Origin: Magnetofaba australis IT-1
Lineage (GTDB): Bacteria > Pseudomonadota > Magnetococcia > Magnetococcales > Magnetococcaceae
Assembly: GCF_002109495.1 (NCBI RefSeq)
Contig: NZ_LVJN01000015.1
Span: 558,001 to 622,000, forward strand
Reading direction: 5' to 3'
DNA length: 64,000 bases
In this document: one piece after another, positions 39,075 through 49,318 of the stretch
Numbering within the stretch: position 1 is the stretch's first letter
How the letters are laid out: each line of letters starts with the position of its first letter
Translations under genes and position numbers: made by a program
Notes under the pieces: model-generated
Databases searched by the model: none
Told to the model about the DNA's origin: nothing
What the model saw: only the letters and a program-made list of their open reading frames with translations

Positions 39075-40535
39075 ATGACCGCCATCACCCTCATGGTCCA
39101 AGGGACCGCCTCCGACGTCGGCAAAAGCGTCCTCACCGCCGCCCTCTGTCGCGCGCTCAAACGCCGTGGCCTCACCGTCGCCCCGTTCAAACCACAAAAC
39201 ATGGCCCTCAATAGCGCCGTCACCCCCGAAGGCGGCGAAATCGGTCGCGCCCAAGCCACCCAAGCCCAAGCCGCCGGGATTCCCCCCCACGTGGATATGA
39301 ATCCCATCCTGCTCAAACCCAACTCCGATATCGGCGCCCAGGTCATTGTGCATGGGAAATCCATCGGCAATCGCAACGCAGCGGACTATCACGACTACAA
39401 ACGCGAAGCCATGGGCTATGTGCTGGAGTCCCACCAACGCTTGGCGTCGCGATATCAAACCATCGTGGTGGAGGGGGCGGGCAGCCCGGCGGAGATCAAT
39501 CTGCGCGATCGCGATATCGCCAATATGGGCTTTGCCGAAGCGGTGGATTGCCCCGTTATCCTGGTGGCCGATATCGATCGGGGCGGCGTGTTCGCGCAGA
39601 TCGTGGGGACGCTGGAGCTATTGAGCGAATCCGAACGCAATCGCGTCAAAGGATTCATTATCAATCGGTTCCGGGGCGATGTGGCGCTGTTGGAACCGGG
39701 GCTGAAATGGCTCGAAGCCCGCACCGGCAAGCCCGTGTTTGGCGTCATGCCCTATCTGGCCGATTGGCATATGGAGGCGGAGGATTCGTTCTTCGGCGCG
39801 CAGTCCGGCGGCGATGCAGAGGGTATGTTCCGCGTGGTCGCGCCCATCTTCCCGCGCATCAGCAACCACACCGATTTCGACCCTCTGCGTTTGCATCCGC
39901 AGATTGACTTACGCTTGGTCAAACCCGGCGAAGCGCCGCCGCCGGGCGATCTGGTGATCCTGCCCGGTAGCAAAAGCGTGCGCGCTGACTTGTTGTGGCT
40001 ACGCCAGCAGGGGTGGGAGTCCTACCTCCAGCGCCATCTGCGCTACGGCGGCAAGATCATCGGCATCTGCGGCGGCTATCAGATGCTTGGACGCGCCATT
40101 CACGATCCAGATGGTTTGGAAGGGGAGCCCGGCGGCGTGCGCGGTTTGGGCCTGCTGGATGTGGAGACGCAGATGCAGCCGGAGAAACGCCTGGAAAACG
40201 CCGCCGGATGCCTCGCCTTCGACCCCGATGGCGATGTGGCCGGATATGAGATCCACATGGGCAAAACCAGCGGACCCGATCGCCAGCGCCCGGCAATCTG
40301 GTTGAAATCCGGTCCCGATGGCGCACTGTCCAAAGAGGGCAACGTGCTGGGCTGCTATCTGCACGGCTTGTTCGACGAGCCCAGTGCGCTGGCGGGGCTG
40401 ATCACGTGGGCGGGCGGCGGCCAGGTGCAGAGCATCGATCATCGTCAGCGCGCCGAGCAGGATATCGACCGATTGGCCGACGCCCTGACCGCGCATGTCG
40501 ATCTGGATGCGCTTTTCACCGCGTGTGGCGTTTAA
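39075..40535 (+). CDS. cobQ: Cobyric acid synthase
   Basis: CobQ amidates four side chains of adenosylcobyrinic acid a,c-diamide using glutamine and ATP. The 486-residue protein has an N-terminal P-loop-like [15 protein letters not shown], the synthase block [12 protein letters not shown], and a C-terminal class I amidotransferase domain with nucleophile Cys near 331 ([10 protein letters not shown]) and catalytic His near 428 (CYLHGLFD). All are intact. It sits alone between repeat copy B and a chemoreceptor, away from the other cobalamin genes of the window. No cobalamin riboswitch was recognised upstream. Confidence 0.97.
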   Translation: MTAITLMVQGTASDVGKSVLTAALCRALKRRGLTVAPFKPQNMALNSAVTPEGGEIGRAQATQAQAAGIPPHVDMNPILLKPNSDIGAQVIVHGKSIGNRNAADYHDYKREAMGYVLESHQRLASRYQTIVVEGAGSPAEINLRDRDIANMGFAEAVDCPVILVADIDRGGVFAQIVGTLELLSESERNRVKGFIINRFRGDVALLEPGLKWLEARTGKPVFGVMPYLADWHMEAEDSFFGAQSGGDAEGMFRVVAPIFPRISNHTDFDPLRLHPQIDLRLVKPGEAPPPGDLVILPGSKSVRADLLWLRQQGWESYLQRHLRYGGKIIGICGGYQMLGRAIHDPDGLEGEPGGVRGLGLLDVETQMQPEKRLENAAGCLAFDPDGDVAGYEIHMGKTSGPDRQRPAIWLKSGPDGALSKEGNVLGCYLHGLFDEPSALAGLITWAGGGQVQSIDHRQRAEQDIDRLADALTAHVDLDALFTACGV

Positions 40536-40723
40536 TTACACCTCGGCGCGCAATTTCCTCTCCGTTGTCTGTTTCCGCTCTGTTCAGGGCGTCCCCCCTC
40601 CAGGCCGGGCGCTTTGCTCAAGTGACGCGTCACCTTCACGTTTACATTACGCTTCAGGTGGCGGCTCCATTTCAAAATTGCCCGTTTAGACAGATTTTAT
40701 TACTGAATTCCTGCATAAGAAAT

Positions 40724-40768
40724 TGTGATGTGCGTCACAGAATGTTAATATTATCGCAATTTCATAAT
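40724..40768 (+). promoter_or_regulatory. CRP-type site and -10 element upstream of the chemoreceptor gene
   Basis: TGTGA-N6-TCACA (40724-40739) is a perfect match to the CRP half-site consensus. CATAAT at 40763-40768 is a good -10, and the -35 position is poor. A start near 40775 would centre the CRP site at about -43, as in class II activated promoters. This implies cAMP-CRP-family control of the receptor. Confidence 0.6.
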
Positions 40769-40821
40769 CAATTATCCTCCGCTGTATCGTCATGCTTTGG
40801 ACTGGGATGGAGGATCTCCCC

Positions 40822-43329
40822 ATGCTTGCTAATCTCTCGCTTCGGGCCCTGCTTCTGAGCGGATTCCTGGCTGTCGCGCTGTTGCTGGCCTTGCTTGGCT
40901 TGGAGAGCGTCAATGGCGTCAACCAAGTTGATCGTTCCGTAGATAAAGTGACGCGCGCTGCGCCCATGATCGACGCCGCCATGGAGATGAAACTCTCCGT
41001 GCGCCACGACATGCAGTTGATCATGGAGCTTCTGGCTGCTGGGGATAAGCAGGAGCTGGCGGAGGTGTGGAAAGAGCATGAGGCGGTGGTGGCGCAATAT
41101 GACGCTTTCTCCAACGCCATTCTGAAAGGGGCCGTGACCGAGGAGGGCGAAATCTACGCCACCGATGATCCGGTCTTGCAGCGTGTGGTGCATGAGGCGG
41201 ATGTCTTCCACAATGACGAGTTTCTGCCGCTGATAGGGGGCATCCACAAACTGATGCAGGAGTTGTTCGCGCTGCATGAAGCGCGCGAAATGACCATGCA
41301 GATGTTCGAGGAGAGTTTCGACAGCTTGGTTAAGCAGATCAAGGCGTTGGAGGAGGCGGTGAAGGAGCGCATTCCACGCCGCATCGCTGAACAGACGCCC
41401 ATGGAGGAGATCTACAGCCATGAGGTGATGTGGGCGGATATGGTCTCGGAAATTCGCAATAATCTGACCGAATACCGCATCAGCATGGAGGAGATGGCGC
41501 AGCAACTCGATGAGGCGCAGATGCGTCGGGTGCGCGATGAGATGGCGCGTTGCGATGGCGAGATGATCGGTTGGTTCAATGCGCTGAAAAAAGGCGCGGC
41601 CACGGTGGAGGGCGATGTGGCGCCCATGACCGATCCGGCGCTGCTGGCGCTGCTTGAGCCGATTATGACCGACTATAAATCGGTGTATAAGGATCTGGCG
41701 GGGCGCTACGGCAAGCTGTTGCTGGAGGTCAATACCGCCAAAGGCAAAATGTCCGCTCTGGACGCCGACGCCGACGCCGTTGGCGAGAAGATGATGGAGA
41801 CCTTGGGCGGGGTGGAGGATGGCGCGCGCGGGGTGATCGAGGCCGCCAAGCAGCAGGCGTCCGACACCGCCGGGGCGATCTTCTGGACTGTGCTGATCAT
41901 GCTGGTGATCGGCGTGGCGCTGGCGGTGACTCTGGGCCAATTGATCACCCGCCGGGTGCTCAATCTGTTGGGCTGCGAACCGACGCAGATGCTACAGGTG
42001 GCCGAGCGCGTCGCCAATGGCGATCTGGCGGGCGCGGCGGCATCGGCCAATGGGCAGACGAAAGGCGCTTTCGCCGAGTTGATGCGCATGGTGGAGAATC
42101 TGCGCACGGGCTTCCAGACTCTGCGCGAGCATGCGCTCACCCTCTCTCAGGCCGCCTCCGCTTTGAGCAGCGCCTCCAGCCAGCTGGCCAACAGCTCCAC
42201 CGAGATGAAACAGAGCGCGGTCTCCTCCGCTGCTGCGGTCAAGCAATCCACGGAGAATCTGCAGAGCATCTCCGGCGCGGTGGAGCATCTGAGCGCCAAT
42301 ATGCAGAACATTGCCGGATCGGTGGAGCAGATCAGCGCCAGTATGAATGGGGTCTCCTCCGCTTCCGAGGAGGCCAGCGTCAACTTGAGCAGCGTCTCCC
42401 ACAGCAGCGCCGAGGTGACCAACAATATGCGCGTGGCGCGGGAGGCGGCGGAGCAGACCGAAACCAGCATCGGCTCGGTGGCGCAGGCGGTGGATGGCAT
42501 CTCCCAGACCATTGTCGAGGTCAAAGGGCAATGCCAGCAGGCCAGTGATGAGTCTGCGCGCGCCAATCAAATTGCCGCAGGCAGCGTCAGCGTAATGCAT
42601 GAGCTTTCGCACACCGCCAATGAGATCGGCAACGTCATCGCCGTGATCAGCAATATTGCCGAGCAGACCAATATGTTGGCGCTTAACGCCTCCATCGAGG
42701 CGGCGGGGGCGGGAGAGTCGGGCAAGGGGTTCGCGGTGGTGGCCAACGAGGTCAAGGCGCTGGCGTCACAAACCGGCGACGCGACCAAAATGATCGCTGA
42801 CCAGGTGGAGGCCATTCGCTCCCAGACCCAGCAGGTGGGGGCGGCCAATGAGGAGGTGACTGACGCCATCGGGCGCTTGCGCGAGGCCAATGACGGCATT
42901 CTCATGGCCATGCAGGAGCAGACCCACACCATGGGCGGCGTGGCCCGCGAGATGGCCAACATCTCCGATCAGGCGGCGCAGATGAGCCAGCGCGTGCAGG
43001 AGTCCTTTGGCGGATTGGAGGAGGCCAATCGCAGCGTGGAGGAGATCAGCATCGGTATTGAGGATGTCTCCCGCAACGTCGCCGAGACCACCTCCGGCGT
43101 CACCGAGGTCTCCAGCAACGTCTCCGAGGCCAGCAGCGGCTCCCGCGAGATCTCCGGCAGCGTGACCGAAGCGGCGCAGGCGGCCAATGAGATCGCCAAC
43201 GGCATGGATGAGTTGCGCGGACACGCCTCACAGGTCTCCGAGGTGAGTCACGACGTGCATGACCAGGCGCAATTGATGAGCCGGGTGGCGGGCGAACTCG
43301 ACGAGATGTTGGCGCGCTACAAGGTTTGA
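40822..43329 (+). CDS. Methyl-accepting chemotaxis protein
   Basis: From ATG 40822 (GGAGG upstream) the receptor has 835 residues. A first membrane helix (about 7-28) precedes a large helical periplasmic sensor region (about 30-350) I do not recognise. A second helix (about 353-375, [19 protein letters not shown]) is followed by a HAMP unit and a long signalling coil. The kinase-control tip [20 protein letters not shown] near residue 615 is the same as in the receptor at 19488. The C-terminal arm (about 700-800) has many Ser/Glu heptads and no terminal CheR-tethering pentapeptide. An upstream CRP-type site suggests nutrient-state regulation. Confidence 0.93.
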   Translation: MLANLSLRALLLSGFLAVALLLALLGLESVNGVNQVDRSVDKVTRAAPMIDAAMEMKLSVRHDMQLIMELLAAGDKQELAEVWKEHEAVVAQYDAFSNAILKGAVTEEGEIYATDDPVLQRVVHEADVFHNDEFLPLIGGIHKLMQELFALHEAREMTMQMFEESFDSLVKQIKALEEAVKERIPRRIAEQTPMEEIYSHEVMWADMVSEIRNNLTEYRISMEEMAQQLDEAQMRRVRDEMARCDGEMIGWFNALKKGAATVEGDVAPMTDPALLALLEPIMTDYKSVYKDLAGRYGKLLLEVNTAKGKMSALDADADAVGEKMMETLGGVEDGARGVIEAAKQQASDTAGAIFWTVLIMLVIGVALAVTLGQLITRRVLNLLGCEPTQMLQVAERVANGDLAGAAASANGQTKGAFAELMRMVENLRTGFQTLREHALTLSQAASALSSASSQLANSSTEMKQSAVSSAAAVKQSTENLQSISGAVEHLSANMQNIAGSVEQISASMNGVSSASEEASVNLSSVSHSSAEVTNNMRVAREAAEQTETSIGSVAQAVDGISQTIVEVKGQCQQASDESARANQIAAGSVSVMHELSHTANEIGNVIAVISNIAEQTNMLALNASIEAAGAGESGKGFAVVANEVKALASQTGDATKMIADQVEAIRSQTQQVGAANEEVTDAIGRLREANDGILMAMQEQTHTMGGVAREMANISDQAAQMSQRVQESFGGLEEANRSVEEISIGIEDVSRNVAETTSGVTEVSSNVSEASSGSREISGSVTEAAQAANEIANGMDELRGHASQVSEVSHDVHDQAQLMSRVAGELDEMLARYKV

Positions 43330-43394
43330 CGCTTTGCTGAAGAGGGCTTGCGGGGGCGCTGTCCGATTCAATCGGGCGCCGCGCCGTACTCGAT

Positions 43395-43829
43395 TCAGTC
43401 GGGCAGGGCCAGAGAGCCGTCGGCGTTGACCGGGAAAAACGGATTCCAGGCCACCTCCCACAGGTGACCGTCTGGGTCGGCGAAGTAACCGGAGTATCCG
43501 CCCCAGAACACATCCTGAGCCGGGCGCACAATCGTTGCGCCCGCCGCCTTCGCCTGGGCCATGACGCGGTCCACCGCCTCTTTGCTCAGTTCATTGCGCG
43601 CCAAAGCCACACTGCGGTAAGGGATCGGTCCGCCCGGGTCGGTCGCATTGGCGTCTTCGGCCAATGCGCGGCGCCCGTAGAGTCCGATCACGCACGCTCC
43701 CGCCTGAAAAAACACGATATTCTCATTGCTTTGTCCTGATGCCTCCCAACCGAGACCTGTTTCATAAAAGGCGCGCGCGCGCGCCATATTCTCCACGCCC
43801 AGCGTCACCAGACTCAATTTGGCGTCCAT
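43395..43829 (-). CDS. VOC-family (glyoxalase/dioxygenase fold) protein
   Basis: The 144-residue protein from ATG 43829 (AGGAG, 8-nt spacing) has two betaalphabetabetabeta modules of the vicinal oxygen chelate fold: KLSLVTLGVENMARARAFYE at the start, and FADPDGHLWEVAWNP near the end, where the acidic residue of HLWE is a usual metal ligand. Family members include lyases, dioxygenases and antibiotic-resistance proteins; nothing here singles one out. The longer in-frame extension is not family-like. It is convergent with the chemoreceptor gene. Confidence 0.88.
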   Translation of the reverse strand: MDAKLSLVTLGVENMARARAFYETGLGWEASGQSNENIVFFQAGACVIGLYGRRALAEDANATDPGGPIPYRSVALARNELSKEAVDRVMAQAKAAGATIVRPAQDVFWGGYSGYFADPDGHLWEVAWNPFFPVNADGSLALPD

Positions 43830-43985
43830 ACAGACGACTCCTGCCGAAAGGGCGGAAAACGATTCCGATTCCGTTGGTATATGCACAGGCCGGGCCGCGC
43901 GCAAGCGGAAATCGCGGTTTTTCATTGCCATTGGCGTCCTGGTCGGGAAAATAGGCGCGACTGGTTTCATTTAAGGAGGCGAAAG

Positions 43986-44873
43986 ATGAGCAGGAAAATG
44001 GATCTCCAGCGCTATCGCTTGGAGGGGTTGCAGGAGCCAGTGCGGCTAGCCATGGGTGGGCATATCGAAGGCTCCATGCAGCCCATCATTTTCATCATGA
44101 TGGGGATTATGAGCGTCGCCTTTGCCGGGGTGATGTGGAGCATGGCGGGGCCGATGATCGGCGTCGTGGGGCTGGTGGTGTTGCTGGCGTCGGATCTGTT
44201 CGCCTATCGGATGATTCAACGCAATACGGCCCACGGGCCATTGCGCAGCGTGTTGACGCTGGATCCGCAAAGAGGGCTGGTGTTTGGCAAGCCGCTGTCG
44301 GCCACCATTCCGTGGGCGAACGTGGGGCCGAGTTGGGTGCGCCAGAACGCTGATGGCGGTGAGCTGTTTCTGCTGGGATTGAACATGCAGGAGTGCCTGC
44401 CCGAGCCGGTGGCGGGGGGCAAGATTCCTCAGGAGTTGGATGGCATTCTGTTTCCGCTGCCGCCGGAGAGCCGAGAGGATGCGGTGAAAACCGCCATGGC
44501 CCCGGTGCAGGCGCTCAAACCGTTCCGTGGCGATGATGGGGTGATGGACAAAGTGGGGCTGGAGCAGGCTGCGCGGCGGGCGCCATATCCCATGGTGATC
44601 GCCATTCCCGAAGTGGCGGAGATGGCCACCGAGACGTTGATGGAGATCCTCAATCGCGAAACCTTGCGGCGTCGCGGCGGCGGCTCGGATCTGCCGCTAT
44701 TCCCGCCCAGTGGAGGGGATGACGAGGCAGCGGAGAAGGAGCCTTCATGGCTGGATGATCTGGATAAACCGAGCGACGCCGATAAAGCGGCGCCGGTTTC
44801 CGCGCCTGAACCCGCAGCGCCTGAGCGGCCCAAGCCGCCGGTGCGGCCCAATAAGCCGCCTACCGTGACGTGA
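43986..44873 (+). CDS. Two-helix membrane protein with proline-rich tail, unknown
   Basis: From ATG 43986, which follows a perfect AGGAGG, the product has 295 residues. Two close membrane helices lie at about 32-72 (IIFIMMGIMSVAFAGVMW then VVGLVVLLASDLFAY). A soluble region of mixed sequence follows, then a Pro/Ala/Asp-rich C-terminal tail (about 235-295). I do not recognise the family. The YRMIQRNTAHGPLRSV to LVFGKPL segment resembles membrane-tethered beta-rich domains of the PH/YcxB type in broad pattern only. It is convergent with the next gene, 18 bp apart. Confidence 0.7.
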   Translation: MSRKMDLQRYRLEGLQEPVRLAMGGHIEGSMQPIIFIMMGIMSVAFAGVMWSMAGPMIGVVGLVVLLASDLFAYRMIQRNTAHGPLRSVLTLDPQRGLVFGKPLSATIPWANVGPSWVRQNADGGELFLLGLNMQECLPEPVAGGKIPQELDGILFPLPPESREDAVKTAMAPVQALKPFRGDDGVMDKVGLEQAARRAPYPMVIAIPEVAEMATETLMEILNRETLRRRGGGSDLPLFPPSGGDDEAAEKEPSWLDDLDKPSDADKAAPVSAPEPAAPERPKPPVRPNKPPTVT

Positions 44874-44891
44874 TGGGTCGAGCTGGGAGCG

Positions 44892-45599
44892 TTAGCGCTC
44901 GCCCGTGTGGTCGACTTCGCTTTCGTGATCGGCGTCGCGGTCGCCGTGCACATTGAATTGAATGTATGCGCGGCGCTCCTGAGTCACCAATTGCGCGACA
45001 GCCGGAATAATGTGGCTGGCGCCCGGCGGTTCGTCGCCATAGATCCAGCTCTCCTGAGCGGTGTTGAAGGTGAATTTGTCGTAGGGGCCAGTATAAGGAC
45101 CCTGCATGGGATCTTCGGGCCCCAGAGTATGGGCGAAGATGCGCACGAACTCATTTTTTGGGTGGTAGCCGACGATGATTTCACCCACCGGCAATGAGAC
45201 TTTTTTGTAGCAGCGATCACGTACGCGGTCTTCAATGATGCGTTGCGTGGCGTTGTCAAACAGACTCAGCACATCCCGCGCCTCCATCTCATAGCGCAGG
45301 TGTCGGCACAATCTGTGAATGTCGTTTGCCGGGTAGAGGCCGCGAAACTGACGAAAGCGGCGGCAGGTGCAGGTGAGTTGCTTGATATTGACCTGGTAGG
45401 TGCGATTGGAGTCGCCGCGTTTGGAGCTGGTTTGAATCACTTCATCCAGGGCGTCGGGCAGCTCGGGCAACAGGTAGGGTTCACAGAATTCAATGCTGCG
45501 TCGGGCGCGTTGACGTTGTCGCCACGGCAGAATCACGAAGCTCAACAGAGCCATGATAATGATCAGACCGGCAACAAGAATGGCCAGGGTAATCCACAT
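44892..45599 (-). CDS. Membrane-anchored SWIM-like zinc-finger protein, unknown
   Basis: The 235-residue protein begins with one membrane helix (about 2-26). It then has a CxC-Xn-CxH set: Cys77, Cys79, Cys98 and His100 within YQVNIKQLTCTCRRFRQF and HRLCRH. This is the SWIM zinc-finger pattern, usually found in DNA-binding or protein-binding cytoplasmic proteins. The C-terminal half (about 125-235) is a separate soluble domain with no known motif. A membrane-tethered SWIM is unusual. Function is unknown. It is divergent from the LolA-like gene, with starts within about 125 bp. Confidence 0.75.
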   Translation of the reverse strand: MWITLAILVAGLIIIMALLSFVILPWRQRQRARRSIEFCEPYLLPELPDALDEVIQTSSKRGDSNRTYQVNIKQLTCTCRRFRQFRGLYPANDIHRLCRHLRYEMEARDVLSLFDNATQRIIEDRVRDRCYKKVSLPVGEIIVGYHPKNEFVRIFAHTLGPEDPMQGPYTGPYDKFTFNTAQESWIYGDEPPGASHIIPAVAQLVTQERRAYIQFNVHGDRDADHESEVDHTGER

Positions 45600-45720
45600 G
45601 AAAATAATGCTCCATTCCCGCGCGCGCCTCTCTTATGGGCGCCTGTTTTTTGGCGTTTTGCGACGCGCTGCGGAGTGCTTTGCGCTGTTCCAAAGTCCCC
45701 AGTATAGCCGCATCGCATTT

Positions 45721-46500
45721 GTGGACGCCAGGAGCGCATTGTTGCGGATTCTGTGGCTGGCGGTGTTGTTCGCTGGATTGGTTCAGCCTGGCGCGGCGCA
45801 AGCGCAGCAGCAAGACTTCGATGTGGATGTGGTGGATCTGCTCAAGCGCATCGACGCCAACCTGTTTCCCGCCTCCGGACAGCTGTTCATTCGCATCCAT
45901 AATGAGACGCCGCGCGGACCCGGCGTGGAGACCTCGCTCTACGCCGCGCGCGATGGCGGCGAGCGTTGGGCGGCGCTGATCGCTGCGCCCGCCAGCCTCA
46001 AAGGGCGCACCCTGATGCGCCAGGGCGATGAGATGCGCGTGCGTCTGCCCGGTGAGTTGGGCTACCGCCACCAGGGCTGGGTCGACTCTTTCGTCGGCGG
46101 CAGCTTCGGTAATGTGGATCTGTTCCCTGAACCCTGGAGCGACGCCTTCGATGCGGTGGTTCAAGGGCGCGCCGGGCCGTTGGCCAATCTGGTGTTGACG
46201 CCCAAGGACGCCGGACGCTTCCCTTTCAAGCGTCTGACGGCGGTGGTGGACGTGAAACTGGCCGTGCCCATTGAGGTGCGTCAATTTGGTTCGGGCAACC
46301 GTTTGATCAAAATTCTGCACTACAAGGATCCTGTGCCGTTCCCTTATGGCCATACGCGTCCGCGCGTGGTGGAGGCGATCAATGGCTTGAACACCGGCTA
46401 CTCCTCCATTATGGAGTACGGCGACATCGTCGACCGCGCGTTCACAGAGGCGGACTTGGCGTTTGAGAATCTGCCGCGGGTGGGGGTGCTGCTCAAATAG
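45721..46500 (+). CDS. LolA-like outer-membrane lipoprotein-sorting family protein
   Basis: From GTG 45721 the product has 259 residues with a clear signal peptide ending GAAQA. The mature part has the pattern of the LolA-like family: a beta-rich sheet with GVETSLYAAR, PVRL-like strands, VPIEVRQFGSGNRLIKIL and the closing MEYGDIVDRAFTEADL motif. Members carry lipophilic cargo in the periplasm, often for export machineries. An upstream ATG at 45598 would mask the signal sequence; the true start is uncertain because no strong binding site is seen. Confidence 0.8.
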   Translation: MDARSALLRILWLAVLFAGLVQPGAAQAQQQDFDVDVVDLLKRIDANLFPASGQLFIRIHNETPRGPGVETSLYAARDGGERWAALIAAPASLKGRTLMRQGDEMRVRLPGELGYRHQGWVDSFVGGSFGNVDLFPEPWSDAFDAVVQGRAGPLANLVLTPKDAGRFPFKRLTAVVDVKLAVPIEVRQFGSGNRLIKILHYKDPVPFPYGHTRPRVVEAINGLNTGYSSIMEYGDIVDRAFTEADLAFENLPRVGVLLK

Positions 46501-46513
46501 CGGTGGCGTGTTG

Positions 46514-46542
46514 TTGACTTCTGCGCAAGCGCAGCGCATAAT
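46514..46542 (+). promoter_or_regulatory. Sigma-70 promoter of infA with palindromic spacer
   Basis: TTGACT (46514-46519), a 17-bp spacer and CATAAT (46537-46542) form a near-consensus promoter. Within the spacer CTGCGC-AA-GCGCAG (46521-46534) is a perfect inverted repeat, well placed for a repressor. Confidence 0.7.
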
Positions 46543-46600
46543 CCCCGTTTTTGTATCCACGGCGCGTATTGCGTAAGCCATCCCTATCTGGAGCGGATCC

Positions 46601-46819
46601 TTGAGTAAGGAAGATGTCATTGAGATGGAGGGCAAGGTGTTGGAGAACCTGCCCAACGCCATGTTCAAAGTCGAATTGGAAAACGGTCACAGCCTGCTGT
46701 GCCATATCTCTGGCCGTATGCGCAAGAACTACATCCGCATTCTGCCCGGCGATAAAGTGACCGTGCAATTGACCCCCTACGATCTGACCAAAGGGCGCAT
46801 CTCCTACCGCCATAAATGA
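46601..46819 (+). CDS. infA: Translation initiation factor IF-1
   Basis: IF-1 is a 72-residue OB-fold protein that occupies the ribosomal A site in initiation. The whole sequence from [20 protein letters not shown] to GRISYRHK is typical, and length is exact for the family. The start is TTG at 46601, preceded by GGAG at 46590-46593. No in-frame ATG would give a full-length protein. A UUG start on a translation-initiation factor is notable because start-codon discrimination could feed back on it. Confidence 0.97.
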   Translation: MSKEDVIEMEGKVLENLPNAMFKVELENGHSLLCHISGRMRKNYIRILPGDKVTVQLTPYDLTKGRISYRHK

Positions 46820-46848
46820 TGCGGCGGCCTGGTTGTTTCGACCCGACT

Positions 46849-46870
46849 CGGCGACGCTGGCGCGTCGCCG
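46849..46870 (+). terminator. Weak hairpin between infA and parE
   Basis: CGGCGACG and CGTCGCCG form a perfect 8-bp stem with a 6-nt loop, 30 bp after infA. There is no U-tract, so it may be an attenuator or merely a processed end. Confidence 0.35.
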
Positions 46871-46901
46871 CCCCTGATCCGCGCTACCTCCCTGCGTTGC
46901 C

Positions 46902-48821
46902 ATGAGCGACTACTCTGCATCCCATATTGAAGTGCTGGAAGGGCTGGAGGGCATTCGCAAGCGCCCCGGCATGTACATTGGCGGCACCGACTCGCGCGCG
47001 CTGCACCATCTGGCCGCCGAGGTGCTCGATAACGCCATGGACGAGGCGGTGGCGGGGTTTGCCGACCGTATCCACCTGACCCTGCATGAAGACGGCTCTC
47101 TGGGCATCCGCGATAATGGCCGCGGCGTGCCGGTGGACGAACATCCGCGCTACCCGGGCAAATCGGCGCTGGAGGTGGTGTTCACCATGCTGCACTCGGG
47201 CGGCAAGTTCAATAACGCCGTCTACGCCACCTCCGCCGGTCTGCACGGCGTGGGGGTGTGCGCGGTCACCGCGCTGTCGGTGTGGACCGAGGTGCAGGTG
47301 GAGCGCGACGGTTTTCGTCATCAGCAACGCTTTGAGCGCGGCAAAGTCGCCGCGCCGCTCACCCAGGGCGACGCCACCCGCCGCAAAGGCACGCAGGTGC
47401 GTTTCCTGCCCGATCCCGAAATCTTCCCCAATCCGCGCTTTACCTTCTCTCGCCTGCTGGAGATGTGTCGTTCCCGCGCCTATCTCAACCGTGGGGTGGA
47501 GATCCGCGCCCGCGAGGAGAGCAGCGGGACCGAAGAGACCTTCCACTTTCCCAACGGTCTGAAGGATTACATCCGCGCTATCACCGAGAAGAAGGAGTTG
47601 GTGATCCCCGAGCCTTTCGAAGGCAGCGCCGAGCGTCTGGGCGACGACGGCAAGGGGCGCATGGAGTGGGCGGTGGCGTGGACGCTGGATGATGACGGCG
47701 ACGTGCGCTCCTACTGCAACACCGTGCCCACTCACAATGGCGGCGTGCATGAGGCGGGGCTGCGCAGCGCCCTGCTTAAAGGGGTGCGCGAGTTTGCCGA
47801 AACCCGCAATCTGCTGCCCAAAGGGCTGACCCTCACCGGCGAGGATGTGCTGGGCGGGGCCATCGTGGTGCTGTCGCTGTTCATCCCCGATCCGCAGTTC
47901 GCCGGGCAGACCAAGGATAAGCTCAATAACGCCGGCGTGGCGCGTCTGGTGGAGTCCACCCTCAAAGACAATATGGATCACTGGCTGCACCGTCAGCCGG
48001 AGGTGGCGTCCAAGCTGGTGGAGGAGGTGGTGGAGCGCGCGCAGGAGCGTCTGCGCCGTAAAAAAGCCGCCAATCGCGTCAAGCGCAAGACCCCCACCAG
48101 TCGCCTCACCCTGCCGGGCAAACTCACCGACTGCATCAGCAGCGATCTGAGCGACACCGAACTGTTTATCGTCGAGGGGGACTCGGCGGGCGGCTCCGCC
48201 AAACAGGCGCGCGACCGCCACACTCAGGCGGTGCTGCCGTTGCGCGGTAAAATCCTCAATGTGGAGCAGGCCAACAGCGAGAAGTTCGAAAAGAACGCCG
48301 AGGTGCAGAGTCTGGTCACCGCCATCGGCGCGGGCATTGGCAAGCACTACGACGGCGACGATCTGCGCTATGGCAAGATCATCATCATGACCGACGCCGA
48401 CGTCGACGGCGCCCACATCGCCTCGCTGTTGCTCACCTTCTTCTTCCGCTTTATGCCGCAGCTCATCGCCGACGGCCGTCTCTATCTGGCGCAGCCGCCG
48501 CTGTATAAGGTCACCGTGGGCACGGAGAGCCGCTACGCCCTGGATGATCTCGAGCGCGAGCGGGTGGAGGCGGAGATGACCAAGCGCAAACCCAAGGCGA
48601 AGGTTGAGATCTCCCGTTTTAAAGGTCTGGGCGAGATGCCGCCCATGCAGCTGCGCGAGACCACCATGAGCGTCTCCTCCCGCCGCCTGCTCAAGGTGGT
48701 GGTGGATGATGACAAGCTCACCGAGAGCGCATTCTCTCGCCTGATGGGCAAACGCCCGGCCGAACGCTTCGCCTTTATCCAGGAGAAGGCGCGCTTCGCC
48801 CAGGACACCCTGGATATTTAA
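46902..48821 (+). CDS. parE: DNA topoisomerase IV subunit B
   Basis: ParE is the ATPase subunit of the decatenase topoisomerase IV. The 639-residue protein starts [20 protein letters not shown], has the GHKL ATPase ([10 protein letters not shown] and the [10 protein letters not shown] lid), the transducer, a TOPRIM domain with EGDSAGGSA near 425 and TDADVDGAH near 497, and ends [13 protein letters not shown]. The short length and absence of a GyrB insert favour ParE over GyrB. No parC is in the window. Confidence 0.93.
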   Translation: MSDYSASHIEVLEGLEGIRKRPGMYIGGTDSRALHHLAAEVLDNAMDEAVAGFADRIHLTLHEDGSLGIRDNGRGVPVDEHPRYPGKSALEVVFTMLHSGGKFNNAVYATSAGLHGVGVCAVTALSVWTEVQVERDGFRHQQRFERGKVAAPLTQGDATRRKGTQVRFLPDPEIFPNPRFTFSRLLEMCRSRAYLNRGVEIRAREESSGTEETFHFPNGLKDYIRAITEKKELVIPEPFEGSAERLGDDGKGRMEWAVAWTLDDDGDVRSYCNTVPTHNGGVHEAGLRSALLKGVREFAETRNLLPKGLTLTGEDVLGGAIVVLSLFIPDPQFAGQTKDKLNNAGVARLVESTLKDNMDHWLHRQPEVASKLVEEVVERAQERLRRKKAANRVKRKTPTSRLTLPGKLTDCISSDLSDTELFIVEGDSAGGSAKQARDRHTQAVLPLRGKILNVEQANSEKFEKNAEVQSLVTAIGAGIGKHYDGDDLRYGKIIIMTDADVDGAHIASLLLTFFFRFMPQLIADGRLYLAQPPLYKVTVGTESRYALDDLERERVEAEMTKRKPKAKVEISRFKGLGEMPPMQLRETTMSVSSRRLLKVVVDDDKLTESAFSRLMGKRPAERFAFIQEKARFAQDTLDI

Positions 48822-48832
48822 GGCCTCTTCCC

Positions 48833-49225
48833 ATGTCGCGCCGCTTCGCCAAACCGCCGCCGCCCAAACCCTCCGCCGAGGCGCGGCGTGGGCGTCCAGT
48901 GGGGGGACTGAGTGCAGTGCACCGCATTCTGGCCGAGCAGCCCGCGTTTCGTCGCATCTGGGGGCCGCTGTTCTATAGCGGCTTTATCTGGGTCGGCTGG
49001 ACCCTGTGCGACTTCTTCTACAATGCGCCTGCGGCCACACTGCCGGTGCTGTTGTTGGGGGCGCCCATGTTGCTGTTGGGCGTGTGGGGGTGGGGCATGC
49101 TGCTGTTGGGCGTGCTGTCTCCTCAACGCAACGCTCTATTCTCCTCTCCCGATGAACGCGAATTGGCCGCCAAGGCTGACGCCGTTCTGGCCCGTCGCGA
49201 CGCCAAACGCAACCGTTCTGCCTAG
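48833..49225 (+). CDS. Small two-helix membrane protein, unknown
   Basis: The 130-residue product has a basic Pro/Arg-rich N-terminus (about 1-25), two hydrophobic segments (about 45-62 and 68-95, LPVLLLGAPMLLLGVWGWG), and a charged C-terminus. I do not recognise it. It begins 11 bp after parE and may be co-transcribed. Length and a shared strand support it as a real gene. Confidence 0.65.
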   Translation: MSRRFAKPPPPKPSAEARRGRPVGGLSAVHRILAEQPAFRRIWGPLFYSGFIWVGWTLCDFFYNAPAATLPVLLLGAPMLLLGVWGWGMLLLGVLSPQRNALFSSPDERELAAKADAVLARRDAKRNRSA

Positions 49226-49318
49226 CTCATGACTGCACGCGCGCGTCGCGCGCTTGCCGCGCCGCCCAGGCGATGATATAGAGAGCCATATCTTTTCAAC
49301 CCGTCTGGAGTATGGCCC

